NCBI GenBank assembly: GCA_014871385.1
Contig: CM026431.1
Span: 10,569,594-10,633,593, forward strand
From: Ceratodon purpureus
Lineage: Eukaryota; Streptophyta; Bryopsida; Pseudoditrichales; Ditrichaceae
Length of the DNA: 64,000 nucleotides
Direction: 5' to 3'
Shown piece by piece: positions 1 through 12,600 of the stretch (positions are counted from its first letter, which is position 1; the number at the start of each line of letters is the position of its first letter). The position numbers and the translations under genes are program-made. Under the pieces are notes generated by a model. The model was given only the letters and a program-made list of their open reading frames with translations, did not search any database and was not told the DNA's origin.

Positions 1-6
1 GCTCTT

Positions 7-1141
7 TGTCAATTTGAACTATAGCTTCGATGCATAGCGTATTAATCTGCAGAACTGTAGAATCAGAATGGAGAACTGGAGCAAACTAATTACTGTCTAA
101 TTGATTTGCAAAGCTTACTGTCAAATTGAAACTACAGATCTGCCGAAGAGTGAATTTATATGTAGTCTATGAGAGATAGAATGAATAGTTTGATCCAATG
201 GCTACTGTCTAATTGACAATTGAATTCATATTGCTTGCTGCATAATGTCTAGTTAACACTGGTCAAATGGACAAGATGGTGGTTCGGTATGCATCCATGG
301 GCATGCATACATTGTCAACTTGACTTGCATGGACCATGTCTAATTGACACAGTGGAGAGTTGGTGAGAGTTACAGTGAATGTGGTGACTCACACTGGATA
401 CTGTCTATTTGAAATCGAAGATATTGATGGAGCAAAGTGAACAGTGGATCAGATTGTCTATTTGAACTCAGAACGAAGGAAGAGTTACTGAGTGAATAGA
501 AAATAGAAATTCCAGAAAATAAACACAACAGTTTGTCCAATTGACAATTGCATTGTTGTGAATGGGAATTATGGAGAATGAGAGTTCCATGTGAGTACTG
601 GAACAGTGAAGTGAGTATTACTTGATAGTCTTTTAAATTGGATTGGCCATCTGAAATAGAAGACTGAGAATGACTTAGAGTTTATGGAAGCCAGATTGAG
701 TACATTGATGGATAAAAGTGACATTAATTATTAAGGAGTGATCAGCCTTAGTGATTATTAGTTCTCATTATAATAAAACTTGAATGTATTCAACTGAGCA
801 ATAGTACAGTCATTGTAATTGAGTAATACAATTGAGAAGTATAGTTGTGATGAATGGTAGAGTTGGAGTATGATTGAATGTGAATGAGTAGACAGTGATT
901 ACATGTCTATTTGAAATGCGTTGGATGGGAGGAAAAAGATGAAGACAAGCAAGGAGTTGCTTGAGATAAGTTAATCTATCATAACATATCCCAAAGCATC
1001 ATTCATAGGCATAAATAGGTTGAACACTAGATTCTAACCTAGTAATGAATGAACTTGCATATGCATAATAAATGCATTGTCTAATTGAACTTGGAAGGGA
1101 GTGATGGCAATAAACCGAGAGATGGTACTTGTCAATTTGAA
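7..1141. repeat. Dispersed short repeat field, TGTCnAATTGACA-like, upstream of hAT exon
   Basis: At least 13 copies of a 12-13 bp motif with consensus TGTC(T/A)A(A/T)TTGA(A/C) start at about 7, 94, 119, 206, 246, 313, 337, 402, 455, 534, 904, 1078 and 1130. All are in the same orientation. The best copies (206, 337, 534) read TGTC(T/C)AATTGACA, nearly palindromic. No protein-coding stretch of useful length lies in 1-1360. The field ends about 220 bp before the splice acceptor of the hAT exon, so it is either intron or 5' flank of that gene. Short dispersed motifs bound by the transposase are known near the ends of hAT elements; a binding role here is inference. Confidence 0.75.
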
Positions 1142-1360
1142 CTCCCATTACCCTTGAACCAATTGAGAGTTTGGATTACTTGGGTTTTGTGTGACTTGGG
1201 GTAATTAAAGACATTAGAGTTATAAAGAGATTCTTTTAAGGAAATACTTTGCATTCTATACATTCTTTACTTACTACAGTGACCTTTAGTTACGTTAAAA
1301 GCTAAACGAAAAGACCTATTCCCATGACTTACCACTATTTGTAAATTTTACCAATTACAG

Positions 1361-3654
1361 CTCACATCATGGACCTCTTACTAGAAGATTGGGGGAAGGA
1401 AGCAACCTTCAAAGAGCTGATTGCCTTGGCAAAACGCATACCAAATTTTATACGTCGCCGTCATGTCACCATGGCTTTGTTTCGCCAATTCAGCCCGAAG
1501 TTGTCTCTGTTGTTACCAGCGGAGACAAGATTTGGATGCTCGTACTTGATGATTGTTCGATTGCTTGAACTGAGGGAGGCACTAATCCAGGTGGTAGCCA
1601 GTCCGAAATGGGACGAATATGTGGGTACTTTATTCAATCGGTCAAATGGGTATCGAGCTCACACCTTAGCATGTCAAGTACGGAGTACCATTCTCGATGA
1701 GACATTTTGGTTACGTTGTGAGAATCTTGTGCATGTTATGAAGCTGGCTGTTGTGACCTTGAAGACATTTGATGGACAAACACCGGCAATGGGGAGGGCA
1801 TGGTTGGCCATGAATAATTTGAAGAAGCATGTGTTCCGTCTACGGGGTGATCCTTTTTTCCTAGACCCCGCTATAGCAGATCGCTTTGAGAAACATTTTA
1901 CGAAGAGATGGAAGATGATGTTGACAGATCTCCATTACGCAGGCGCCATTTTGAATCCCTACATTTTCCCGGAGAGCCACGAGCTATTGACTAACAGTGC
2001 TGCGAAGCGTGCACTCCTGCAAGTGCTAATTCATTTGAGTGAGTGCCTTAAACTGGACCACGATACTGTGTTGTTCGAGCTAACACAGTTTGAGGAACGC
2101 ACCGGTCCATTCAGCCCTTTGGAGGCCCCAAACATTCGACAGACTAAGATGCTACCTCATCAATGGTGGCAGCGGGTTGGAGGCGATGCGTTACCGTTGA
2201 TAGCAAAGCGCATCCTTTCGTTAACATGCTCGGCATCATCATGTGAGCGAAATTGGAGCATGTATTCCTTTGTTCACAGTAAGGTTCGCAACCGATTGGC
2301 CGTGAAGAAGGCAGAGGACTTGGTGTACATTTACACGAACAGTAAGCTCCTTCGGGAACGACGTGGAGCGGATCCTGTTCTTTGGTACGAGAACCAACCG
2401 TTCTCCGAAGACTCGGATGAAGAAGTGCCAGCCATGTACGATGAAGACGTATGTGATGATGATGGAGATGAAGGATTCCACGACGGACTTGAAGTTAATG
2501 AAGGCGATGGTGATGACGGTGGAGTTCATTACACTCCTGCTACTATGGATGATGAGTATCCAGAGTTACCCGTGGACAATGGTGATGGTGACATGCCACG
2601 CACTGAACCCGTTAACCAGCCGAATGGAGTTTTTGACTGGGCAGGATTTGATGAAGAGGCAGCTACTTCGCCTCACCACGTTGTCAATGAAATACAAGCT
2701 AGAGGCGAGGTCGCATACGATCGGGCAGACGATGATATTGACGATGAATTTGAAGTCGAAATGACTCAGCATCAAAGCGACGATGGTGGCAATAATGATG
2801 ACATTTACCCCGTTCGTAGCGTTTCGAACAATGACAATGAAGAAGGGGGTAACAACATGGGAGAGCAAATTCCAATTCCAGAAGACGTTGAGGGAGGAGA
2901 AGAAGTTGAACAACTCCAGGCCACTCTGCCAGTAAATGTTGAGGAAACAATCAGGTCTGGAGGTTTGGATGAAAGCCCTCCAAGAAATGAACAATCAGAG
3001 ACAGTCAGAAATGGACAAGAAGATGAAATTCTTATTGGCCGATTGTTTCAAACACCCCTGCCCCAGAGTACACCTTCAATCGGAGCAGTACTTGCAGGGT
3101 TGGGTCGACCCCCCCCACCTCGTTCAAACACTTCTACTGGGCATGGTTCATTAACTCCAACACCGAATACAAGCATTCCACTCACTTCTTCTGGACGAAG
3201 TCTACCGGCTGGACCTTCTACGACGCGTCATGGAGTGATACGGTCACGGAAAGGTCCAATAAACGTTCGCCCTTTTTTTTCAGGATATACTGTTGGAACT
3301 ACCCCGTCTGTACCTGTGGCTGTGGGTAAACGTAGATTACCCGTAATGAATGTGGACGGAATCACCGATAAGACCAAAAGACGGAAGATCAAAAGAATTG
3401 TGACCACAGTGGTGGATGGTACAGTTGACCACGAATTGCGCAACATTCATTCCACGGTGGAGGAGTATGTGCCTAATCAGGGGGGAGATGGAGATGACGA
3501 GGGGTCGAAATCCTCAGAAGGATATTACTCATCAGAAGATAGCCGTAAAGAAGCACCTGATGATGAAGACATTGTTGTAAGAGTACCATTGGGTAAGCCC
3601 GGTACTCGAAGGAATCCAGAGCGGCGCACCGCCAAAAAAAACAAAAAAAAGTGA
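1361..3654 (+). CDS. hAT-family transposase, C-terminal exon (5' part missing from window)
   Basis: The exon opens after a TTACAG acceptor ending at 1360 and first reads H-I-M-D-L-L-L-E-D-W-G-K, the usual hAT core entry (H..DLLLEDigK). The first ATG is at 1369. It runs through the P-x-E-T-R-F block and ends the domain with the hAT dimerisation region: L-x-C-x-A-S-S-C-E-R-N-W-S, then HSKVRNRL and AEDLVYIYTN, at roughly residues 285-330 from the ATG. The BED finger and first catalytic region are absent, so upstream exons must lie outside the window or are lost. After residue ~335 comes a ~425-residue tail, first very acidic (D/E-rich), then P/S/T-rich, with a basic KRRKIKRI patch and a lysine-rich end. 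The tail is unusually long. It looks like a domesticated or element-specific extension, but function beyond transposase origin is unknown. Confidence 0.85.
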
Positions 3655-3741
3655 TACATCTATTAGCATATTACATATAGAAGTTATATAGAGAAAGTAT
3701 AATATATATGTCTCCAAAATAATTTTAAAAAAACACAAAAA

Positions 3742-3774
<33 letters not shown>

Positions 3775-3945
3775 CTAAATTTTATACGTAGATACTTATA
3801 TGTTAACCTTAGTCAATGTCCATAAAACATTAGCTAAGGCTACTGAATGTAATTTTGTTTCGACATGAATTGAAACTTCTCTCATTTATGTCACTATGAA
3901 AAATTCAGTAGTGTCTTAATTTCCTTCAGTGGTTGATTCTTGTTC
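3655..3945. other. 3' flank of hAT gene with AT microsatellite
   Basis: AT-rich 3' flank. A pure (AT)n run lies at about 3746-3774. No gene is seen. Confidence 0.8.
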
Positions 3946-3948
3946 CGA

Positions 3949-4205
3949 GCTCGCGCCCCCCCTTCGCAGGCGCTCGCGCCCCCACCCCAAACCCCTTGCT
4001 CGCGCCCCCCTGCAATCGCAGGCGCTCGCGCCCCCCCCGCCATCGCAGGCGCTCGCGCCCCCCCACCATCGAAGGCGCTCGCGCCCCCCCCCCCCTCGCA
4101 GGCGCCCGCGCCCCTCCCAGTCGCTCGCGCCCCCTCGCTCGCGCCCCCCTTCCCAAGACGCTCGCGCCCCCCCTCTCAGGTGCTCGCGCCCCCCTCACTC
4201 ATGGC
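3949..4205 (+). repeat. GC-rich irregular tandem array, GCTCGCGCCCCC
   Basis: About eleven units of GCTCGCGCCCCCC(C), separated by variable 8-14 bp linkers, many of them (A)TCGCAGGC. The array is extremely C-rich on the plus strand, in sharp contrast to the AT-rich flanks. The open frames across it encode only low-complexity A/R/P peptides on either strand and are not credible genes. A second array of the same core lies at 17669-17845 in the same orientation, about 13.5 kb away, close to the other side of element A. Confidence 0.85.
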
Positions 4206-4747
4206 GTTGGCGCCCTTCCTCTTAGCCACGTCATCCCCCGAGTCAACAATATTTGGTGACATGTCAGACGCGTGGCATCCTAGGTGGCCAAGGTAACTCC
4301 CATTTCACCATTTGGGTGGTCAACCGTAAGTCCTGGTCAAACGGACCTCCCCTGACCCCTAACGGACGGACGAGCGGACCGGACGGACGGACCGGTCCTT
4401 TTGTCCCATGAACAACCCTGGCCGACTAGAGTAACAGTGTCCACCGTAAAAATCACAGGCCATACAATATAGACCTGCCTCACAAAGTCACCGTTCATGA
4501 TGCTTATCTAACATGGTTAGAGGCATCGGCGGACAGCCGACGACCACCGAAGAAGGAAAAGTAAGGTATCAGAACAACAAATAGAAGACAAAGCGTAATA
4601 CATGACTAGTATTGGGTCAATGGTAGAATACAATTCTTATTCGAAGGAATCACAGTGTTTACAATATTCAACTATAACGTTTACAGAGGAAACCATCACT
4701 AGCTACATCTTCTACAGCTAAGATCACAATCGTCGGCGGGCAGCCGA
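4206..4747. other. 3' flank of element A transposase gene, with GGAC repeat and palindromes
   Basis: A GGAC-rich stretch (4363-4398) includes GGACGGACGGACCGGTCC. Its reverse complement core (GACCGGTCCGTCCGTCC) appears at 17996-18024, so the two form a 13.6 kb-spaced inverted pair. Two family A palindromes are here, at 4526-4540 and 4732-4748; the second touches the stop codon of the minus-strand gene. No gene is seen. Confidence 0.7.
4363..4398. repeat. GGACGGAC short repeat, left member of an inverted pair
   Basis: Reads as GGAC tetranucleotide units around GGACCGGTCC. The right member at 17993-18024 has GTCC units next to GACCGGTCC, in inverted orientation. This could be a subterminal inverted repeat of element A. 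No target duplication was found. Confidence 0.5.
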
Positions 4748-7700
4748 CTAGTCTTCCTCCTCGTCATTCCAGTTCATCGAGATTCCATGCGATTCGAAGT
4801 TTGCCATGGCAGCAATCACAACATCTTCGGGTATTAGATGGGACTTTGGGGGCCCCTCATGCGTAGTTTTCTTGGTCCTATGAGTGTATACAACGGATTT
4901 ACACTCCACCCACTCCGCAAGAGTCAACTCCCTTTCCCACCGTCTTGTCCAGCACTCTCTCGCAACCTTCTTCTTACCTTCCTTCTTGCCCTTCATCGGA
5001 GTCCACCATTCAACCTTGAACTTACCGTAATTAGGACCAGGCTCTGTTATAACAGGCTCTATCGCCCTACCCATCCAAATGGGTAGGTGGTCTTCCTTAC
5101 ACGGACGACAGAAAACCCAATCGCCACGTAAAACGTCACGATATGGGTTAAACACAGACTTCGGCCTAGAGTTTTTCGGACCACAGAAAGGATAGGGCTC
5201 CACTTCATCCTCGTCACCGGGACGAATATCCGGATCCGGTATATATTCGTCCTGTGCATCGAATGTGGTGACGTGGTCCCGCTTCCAGTCTGAGATAGGC
5301 CAGAATCCTTCCTGTAAGGTGGCGGAATTGGGGGGCAGTGGCTCGTTGACCTCCTTTAAAATTCGTTCCCAATACAGTACATATGGTAACATGTCTTGTG
5401 CGTATTTCTTATCCCGAGCCATGCCAGTTCTCCAGTACTCAATGTACTTAGATAATCCACTTTTAATGAAATTTCTCTTCTCTGAACACTCCGCTGCCCT
5501 TGCCACCTCTTTATCCGCGTTCTTCTTGCCCTCATCGACTTCAACACTACCCCATAAGTGCTTATGAGGAACCGGTTTGGGATCACCGACGGGCAAACGT
5601 GGTTTACCCTCTTTGTCTGCCCTCCACATTTTCACGGGTTTGCCACGTGGAAGCCATGACGGATCAGTTGCACGCTTCTTGTACCTCATTACGGGCCACC
5701 CCGCATCCTCCCCATCCTCCACCACATAGAACTTAAAAAGATGCATTTCACTGTGACCTTCTATCGCATTACCTCCGTCGTGATGAAAATCAGCAACATA
5801 ACTTTTGAAGTCTGCCACTTCCTGAACAACCTCTGGAATAAAGGCAACTGTCTTCTGAGAATCCATGAATGCCTTCATAAGGTCTGCAAGGCAGTATGTG
5901 TTCTTTCGCTTAATGAGTTTCGATAGGTGACTGAAGTGGGCGTCGATGTCCTCATGTGTGTGTCCCACAATCAGGAAACCAACTGTAACTTCCTTGAATA
6001 TTCGCCTCGCCGTCAGCAACGAGCAGAATGCTAGAAGAAACCGGTTCTTGTTGTCCTTCGCAGAATTGTCAAGCTGGAGATACAACTTCTTCGGCAAAGG
6101 AACAGCAGGCCTACCAGGCAGAGGTGGAGTGAGTGGCTCATCTCTAGAAGGTGGAATTGAGGGGATGCAACGTGACGATCCATGCATTAGCGCTGCAAAG
6201 AATTCATTCTGTGGCGGTGCCTCGAAGAGTGCTTTTGACTCCCGGACAGGTAGTCTCTCCAAGGCACGGAATACCCTGCACAACGAGGAGATTGTGAAAT
6301 TTGGGTCTCCTGGCCACAGGGCAGTTGCATAGTGTGCGTAGGCGCCATCTCCGTGACCGTGAGTCAGCATTCCAGTACAGGAAATCGGAATTTGACCAAG
6401 CCCTGCCGTAGCCTTCGTGATACGTTGCATGCGGGGGATCGCTGTTTTCGATGTGTCCATCTTATCATGTATGATGCATAGGAACTCAGTAGGACTCTGT
6501 ATAGATTGGGTTGTCCATCCGTAATAAATGTTGCGACAAGCTCGCTGATAGTTCAAATGCCTGGTCCTATCCTCTGTCAAGCTCTGCCACTCGTCCGACC
6601 CTCTAGGATACTTGGCAATGAGTTCAACGAGGAAGTCACACTCAGTGCACTTGGAGAAATTACTTCCTACGGCCTTGACCTCAACGTTGCGGAAGTACTC
6701 CTTCCTCATGCGACTAACGGAGGACTGCGAAATCAGCTTCGCGTTGCACTGCTCATTGACCTGAATAGCACAGAGTGAGGTCGATCAGTTGGGAAGTTCG
6801 TCATCCAGTCGGCGGGCAGCCGACGATAGTAATCAGTACAATTCAGTAAACTATCCAAAGTGAAAGAAGATGAGGAGGAACTTACGGCGTTGGCCATTTC
6901 GCGCATGTGATTCCAGTTCATCGCAGACGGGAGTACTTTGAGCGCGGCCACTCTCTTCTTGCCAATCATCCGAAACTCATTGGGCATTTGGTCGGCATTC
7001 TCATTAACGATAGTGGTCAACGTCGCGCGGGCCTGGATTGTGTGAATCTGGGGACGATGTACACCGGAATTTCCGTGACTCCCACTGACACGACCACTTC
7101 GGGCCGCAGCCTTGTAGCTGTAGTACGCGGATTTCGATACTCCGTGAATGATATACCACGCCACTTCACATACGTCAACGTTCGCAAGAGTAACATAGAG
7201 CTTCCGCTTGCCGGGTACAGTATGTAAGTGCCCTTGCACAGCGAAGGACATCTCTCGCCTCGCCTGGAATGTTGTTGCGTAAAATTTACGCCGAATACTC
7301 ACAGTATCTTCCCATCTAAAAGTCTGGCAACATCGGTCCTTGCAACAGCGCTTTGAGCTCACTAAGCGGCATTCAGCAGGGACAACCATTCGACGAAGCT
7401 TAGTGGAAGAGACGTCATCTTTTTCGCGGACTTTCCTCCGCACCGATCGATAGGCATTCTTCGGGACACCATCCAGACCATCGTCCGCGTCGGCGTCTGC
7501 TAAATTCTCGGAGCAGTAAGTAATTATATCAGAGAGAAGGTGACCCCCTTCTAACCGAGTGTGAGTCAGACGCCATCTGAGAGTTGTCATCTGCAGATGA
7601 TCGTCTTCAGAGACGAAGAGAACCCCAACCTCTGTATCCCCTAGGACTTCATCATCACATGCCTCGTCCGGTAAACATACTTGAATCATTGCTCTACCAC

Positions 7701-8658
7701 GGACTGATAGATCATCATAAAGAAGTTCGACATACCGATTTCTCCAGAGGTGGCGGTCAGGATAAGAAGCATCTGGAGTGGAAGGAGTACCCGAGGTCCC
7801 GGAATCCGGACCCCAACAATGATCATCTGTTTCTACGTCGGATTCCCCTTGTTTAGACACATCGTCGTCACTGCTGATATTCATTGGAGACCTAGTCCCC
7901 AGATCCTGCTCAGACGGAGCGGAGTTGCTTTCATCAATTTCTTCATCTTCGTTCCCCAAGTGAGGCTCCGTCGGCGGGCAGCCGACGGGACATGTGCCAG
8001 CCAACGCGCCGTTCACAAGTGGACAGACCTTGTATCCACTCCAAAGTACCAATCGCCCCACAGCACACCCGATCGTTAACACATCCGGTAACTCGCAGAA
8101 AGCAGGTGTTTCAGAGAATTCTGGATTGACGGACGACACTCTCACTATTAGAAAGAAGCTGTGAGGAATCAAGAACCCCTCCCACGTTCCTTTAGGAGAG
8201 CACTCCATAATGACTCCAGCGGCAACACAACGCTTTGAGCCTCCGGATTCCTCGAGGAGCGCAACTTCCATCTGCTCTGCGAGGTCCAGGAATTCTTGAA
8301 CGGGCTTGACATCTTCTTCAACATCCGTCGGCGGGCAGCCGACGGCCTTGATGTCATCGTCTTCCACCTCTCCGAAAGGCCTGAGGTCGGCCGCCTCCCA
8401 CAATATCATTTGTCCTAAGCAGTTGCTCAAGGACTTCGCACCCTCATCCGGAAATGGTATATTCATTTCCATGCTGTCTGAAACCTCAATCACTTTTACC
8501 ACCACCACTATAGGATCAAATTCTACAACACGTTGGATCACTGCCCTGCCTGCATAATAGAGCCCAGAATGAGTAAGGGCCACGACAACGCCCTTTTTAA
8601 CCTTCCACCGCCCTGATCGGCCATTCCTTAGAAACGTCTGGATCGGCTCTACTTCCAT
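4748..8658 (-). CDS. DUF7869-type putative transposase of element A (2 exons)
   Basis: Exon 1 is 8658-6886 (donor GCC|GTAAGT), the intron 6885-6761, exon 2 6760-4748; phases match, giving ~1261 aa. The ATG at 8658 is the first in this frame. The N-terminal third is acidic and poorly conserved. A Cys-rich segment (RCCKDRCC) sits near residue 405, then a block shared with the 57.8 kb gene (SAYYSYKAAARSGR, HGN, LTTI). The core carries conserved acidic motifs: HDKMD (~688), LQLDNS..DNKN (~819) and GHTHEDIDAHF (~853). These are hallmarks of the DUF7869 family; assigning them as a DDE/D catalytic triad is inference. The intron holds one family A palindrome and two more are read in frame in exon 1 as VGCPPT. 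It is divergent from the ParB-like gene at 9668, so both probably use the 8659-9667 region as promoter. No stops or frameshifts are seen. Confidence 0.8.
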
Positions 8659-9667
8659 TGGATAAGAGATGAAGACCTCGTCGGCGGACAGCCGACAGGG
8701 TGGACGGGAAGTGTCCCCGCCGACGGAGTAAAATGTATCCGCCGACAACGAAGACGACTCGGCGGGCAGCCGACGCGGATCCTACGACTCGGAGTGTGCA
8801 CAGAAATAGCATCCGCCGACGATGACGGACACGTCCGCCGACAGAAATTGCAGGGGACCTGAGTTGAGAAGCAGTATGATGTCCCTAACCTGTCCAATCA
8901 GAGACTCCTCTCAACCGTCCAATTAGAAACGATAGACGAAGACAACAGAAACGGCAACAGAAGGTGCGGGACAGTTAAGCACATGCGGGAATAATAACGG
9001 TCCTCTCAGGAAACGTGTGCGTCAGGAGCACTCTCAGAGGGAATCGAAAGTGCAATGACAGAAATAGAATGAAGTATGCGCATCTGACGGGGGGTTAGTT
9101 ATGAATTCCCAGGAGTACAAATTGGCGCCAGAATCGAATTCAATTTTGCGCGCCTTGGACAGATCAAGATCCCATCATGGCGGCGAGATGCCCCCGCCGT
9201 CACAGAACAATGTTGGTTCATTATTACGAATTTGAACGTGGCGATTGGAGCAGCTGTCATATCACATGCCCACGCCATCATGACTGGGTGACGGATTGAA
9301 AAAAAGTCAAAAGACGTCCCATCATCATCCTACGTGGCGTGATGGGACGGATGTTAGGGATGACCATCCATGCATGGATGGTATGTACATAGCCATACGT
9401 CATGACCCATCGGGCGTGACGATTCAGTCTCGGGAGGTGGGGGTCTGTAGGGTATACACCCGCCACTCCCGACATTTCCTCCTCATTTCCAGCCTTCTCT
9501 TTCTCAGCTCTCTTTTGTCCTCTTCTCAGCGCTCCGCAGAGGTCGCGTCGGCTGCTAGGTTTTTCTGCGTCGGCTGCTAGGGTTGAGGGCGTCGGCTCCT
9601 TCACCTGCGCGCGTCGGCTGCTGTTCGAAGGTCATCCGCCGACGGTGAAAGGCCATCCGCCGACGAC
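8659..9667. promoter_or_regulatory. Divergent intergenic region of element A
   Basis: Lies between the start codons of two divergently transcribed genes. It holds full palindromes at 8680 and 8759 and a series of half sites: TCCGCCGAC at about 8717, 8739, 8813, 8833; GTCGGCTGCT at about 9546, 9568, 9611; ATCCGCCGACG at 9634 and 9654. Two other inverted repeats are visible: GTCCCATCA/TGATGGGAC around 9318-9350 and ATCCATGCATGGAT near 9367. Read as a shared bidirectional promoter with operator-like sites; this is inferred from position and repeats only. Confidence 0.5.
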
Positions 9668-12600
9668 ATGGCAGCCTCCGAGAGTGGGTAAGTTGTCCAG
9701 TCGGCTGTCCGCCGACGCTCCCCTTCTTGAGTCCTTCAAGTTTTCCATTTCTCGCCTGGGTTTGTCCCTCCCGTCGGCTGTCCGCCGACGCCACCCCTTC
9801 TTTTGTCCTTCATGTTTCCGTTTTCTCGCATGGGTTTGTTCCTCCCGTCGGCTGTCCGCCGACGCCACCCCTGCTTTTGTCCTTCGTGTTTCTGTTTTCT
9901 CGCATGAGTTTGTCCCTCCCGTCGGCTGTCCGCCGACGCCGTGACCCCTTCTTTTGCCCTTCATGTTTTGTGTTCTGGCGCATGGGGTTGTTCCTCCCGT
10001 CGGCTGTCCGCCGACGCCGTGACCCCTTCTTTTGCCCTTCATGTTTTGTGTTCTGGCGCATGGGGTTGTTCCTCCCGTCGGCTGACCGCCGACGCCACCC
10101 CTTTCTGAGTCCTTCATTTTTCTATTTTCTCACATGGGTTATTCCCCCCGTCGGCTGTCCGCCGATGGGGAGGGCGTGTCCATCCGCCCCGTCGGCTGTC
10201 CGCCGATGGAGTGAGAATCTGATGGTCTAATCTTGTGATTCTAATTTTGCAGGGCGAAGGTCGACTCCACCGCAAAACCGAATGGGTTACGGTGGCTCTG
10301 TGACAAGGTTGTTGATCCTGAAGTAGAAATACTCGCACGGGGCTTGAAACCGAGGGTGACATTCCTCGCTGATTCGAAGATAACGGAGTGGGGCATCACC
10401 TGGCGTGACACTCCCATGTCGCTGGGCTTCGTGACCAAAATAGGTCAGAAGCAAATGGCAGGTGGACCAAGATTTGAGATTATTGGTGCCAGGGAATGCG
10501 ACGATGAGGACAACGTGTGCTTGGTGTTTGCATCGGTTCCTGTCACGGAGGGCACACCAGTGGACTGCTTCGCGGTTGTAATTCCGGTTGAGAAGTGCAT
10601 GGACGGCTTGTGCTCTAAAGAAGTACAGGATGCGGCTACTTGGGGCAGGGGCGAGAACATAGCTGTTGCACAGATACTCGACGTGATTGATACGCTCGGG
10701 GACAAAGTGATGGAAGAGAAGACGAAGAACTTGGTTAAACCTGCAGCAAAGAAAAGAGGCGGCCGCAAGTCTGCTGTAGAAGCGGGCACTCGTACAGTCA
10801 CCCCCGAGACCGGAGAGACACAGACGACAGGGGAGTCATCGAGAAGGAAGAAGGGAAAGGCAGCGGCTGCTGAGGGCGAGGGTGGGAAGAAGAAAGGTGG
10901 GAAGAAGGAAGAGAAGAAGCAGACCGTGGCGGAAGCTCTCATGCTCGCAAACAATCTCACTTCCAAAACAAAGGACACCGACGTCCTTGCCATGTACCAG
11001 ACGTTGGAGGAGGGACTTGGGCACTGCTTCCCCAACGGGCAACGTGCCCTTCCTTGTCAGATTCCATATAACAGGATACACATAGCTCCCGACGAATTCA
11101 AGTACAGAGCGATATTCAGGAAGAGGCAGGATCAGATAAGTCTTTTCTACAAAGGACTTGGAGCAATCCGGAAGAAGCCCGAGCTGTACTGCCTTCCTAT
11201 GAGTGGTGACCCCAGAGTAAAGGATCCAGTGACGGGCGAGATTAAGCTTAAAGGCTTGGAAGGACTTCTTCGACCTTGGATGGCCCTAAATATCAAGTAT
11301 TCACTTACACTGGATGACGGCCAAATTAAGCTGGTACTTTGGTATGAAGATGAGGGCATCCACTGGTACATAATTGGAGGCCAGCACACGTTTGAGGCTT
11401 GTCGAGAACTGGGAGAGAAGGAACCACTGGACTCTCCTATGCGGCAGTATTACCTTAACCACGACATCATTCTTGTATATGCTGAGGACAAGGATACCCT
11501 CATTAAGGTCTCTAACGCCTTAAACATCGAGGTGAAGGATAAAGTCGCCGAAGTAAGTTTCAGGTCCCAGCTGGCGAAGATGCGCGCCAAATGGATCGAG
11601 CGGGGGAGGATCGACAAGAAAGATGACTACAGCGCATGGAAGGTATTTCACATCTTCCTCTTTTCCTGCTGTTTCCATGTAGTTGAAAGTCGTCGGCGGA
11701 CCGCCGACGCTCAAGTGGTTCTCCGTATTGCAGAAGTGGGATTTATTTATCAATGTCATTTTCTTCTTCCTTGCAGGAGTTCTGCAAGGAGTACCTCAGT
11801 CCGATTCTCGGAAAGTCCCCTACGTCCCAAACCTTCAAGTTGCCCTTAGTCTTCGTGTCTGACGAAACATACAACGAGTGGCAACTGGTGTTCGACGCCT
11901 GGGAGGAGGGGAGGATCATCGGGGAGGACGGTCTGAAACCAGGATTTCCCCCAAAGCCAGCCCGCCGGGACATAACATTCAACGACATGCAGTACGTGAT
12001 CGGTCTTCGGGACCACGAATGCAAGAGGCTGGCCAAGGAAATTCTGGACCTTAAAGTGTACGTCAAGGTCACTGGGAAAGAGGTGGTTCAACGGGATGGA
12101 ACATCAGTGGAGAATTGGTGTAAGCGTGTGAAATTCGAGTATATTGTCCGGAACGAGCTCATGTGTATTTACAGGGGCTTTGCACTGAAGAAATCAGGGA
12201 CTGGGAAGCATATTGAGTGGAGCATGGATGATTGGAATTCCCTTGAAGTCGAGAAGGGGTTCAATGATACAATGGTTAGTAATATTCGGGCTGACTTGGA
12301 AGATAGTCCTGAGGGGAAGGAGTGGCTTAAGGGACGGAATCATCCGCTCACGCCGTCGCAAGGGCCAACACCAGAATTCTTCAAAGACATTGTGCAAAAG
12401 TACTGGAAGTCGGATGTGGACCAGTCTTCGCAGTCGTCTGTACAGTTCGATGTTCGGATTGCAGAGGACCTGGGTGAAGTGTGCACAGCTCTTGACGTTC
12501 GCGGAGCATTCTCCTTCAACAAGGCGCAGTATGAGATGTTCGTGGTCTTTGGCTACGATCCAGCGGGAAAGGAGATGCCTAACATGCGACAACAACACAT

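Noticed and set aside
3926..4296. Open frames of 90-118 codons on both strands across the GC-rich array
   Set aside because: They are pure products of the GCTCGCGCCCCC repeat (Ala/Arg/Pro peptides) and are open in several frames at once.
9700..10094. CRISPR-like look: identical short palindromes at regular ~75 bp spacing
   Set aside because: The DNA between palindromes is itself repeated, the array is in an intron of a plant-type gene, and no cas gene is present. It is a tandem repeat, not a CRISPR array.
9632..10230. Long open frames rich in PSAVRRR or VGGQPTGGT over the intron array
   Set aside because: They arise from the tandem repeat. Splice sites on both sides give a phase-consistent gene that skips this region.
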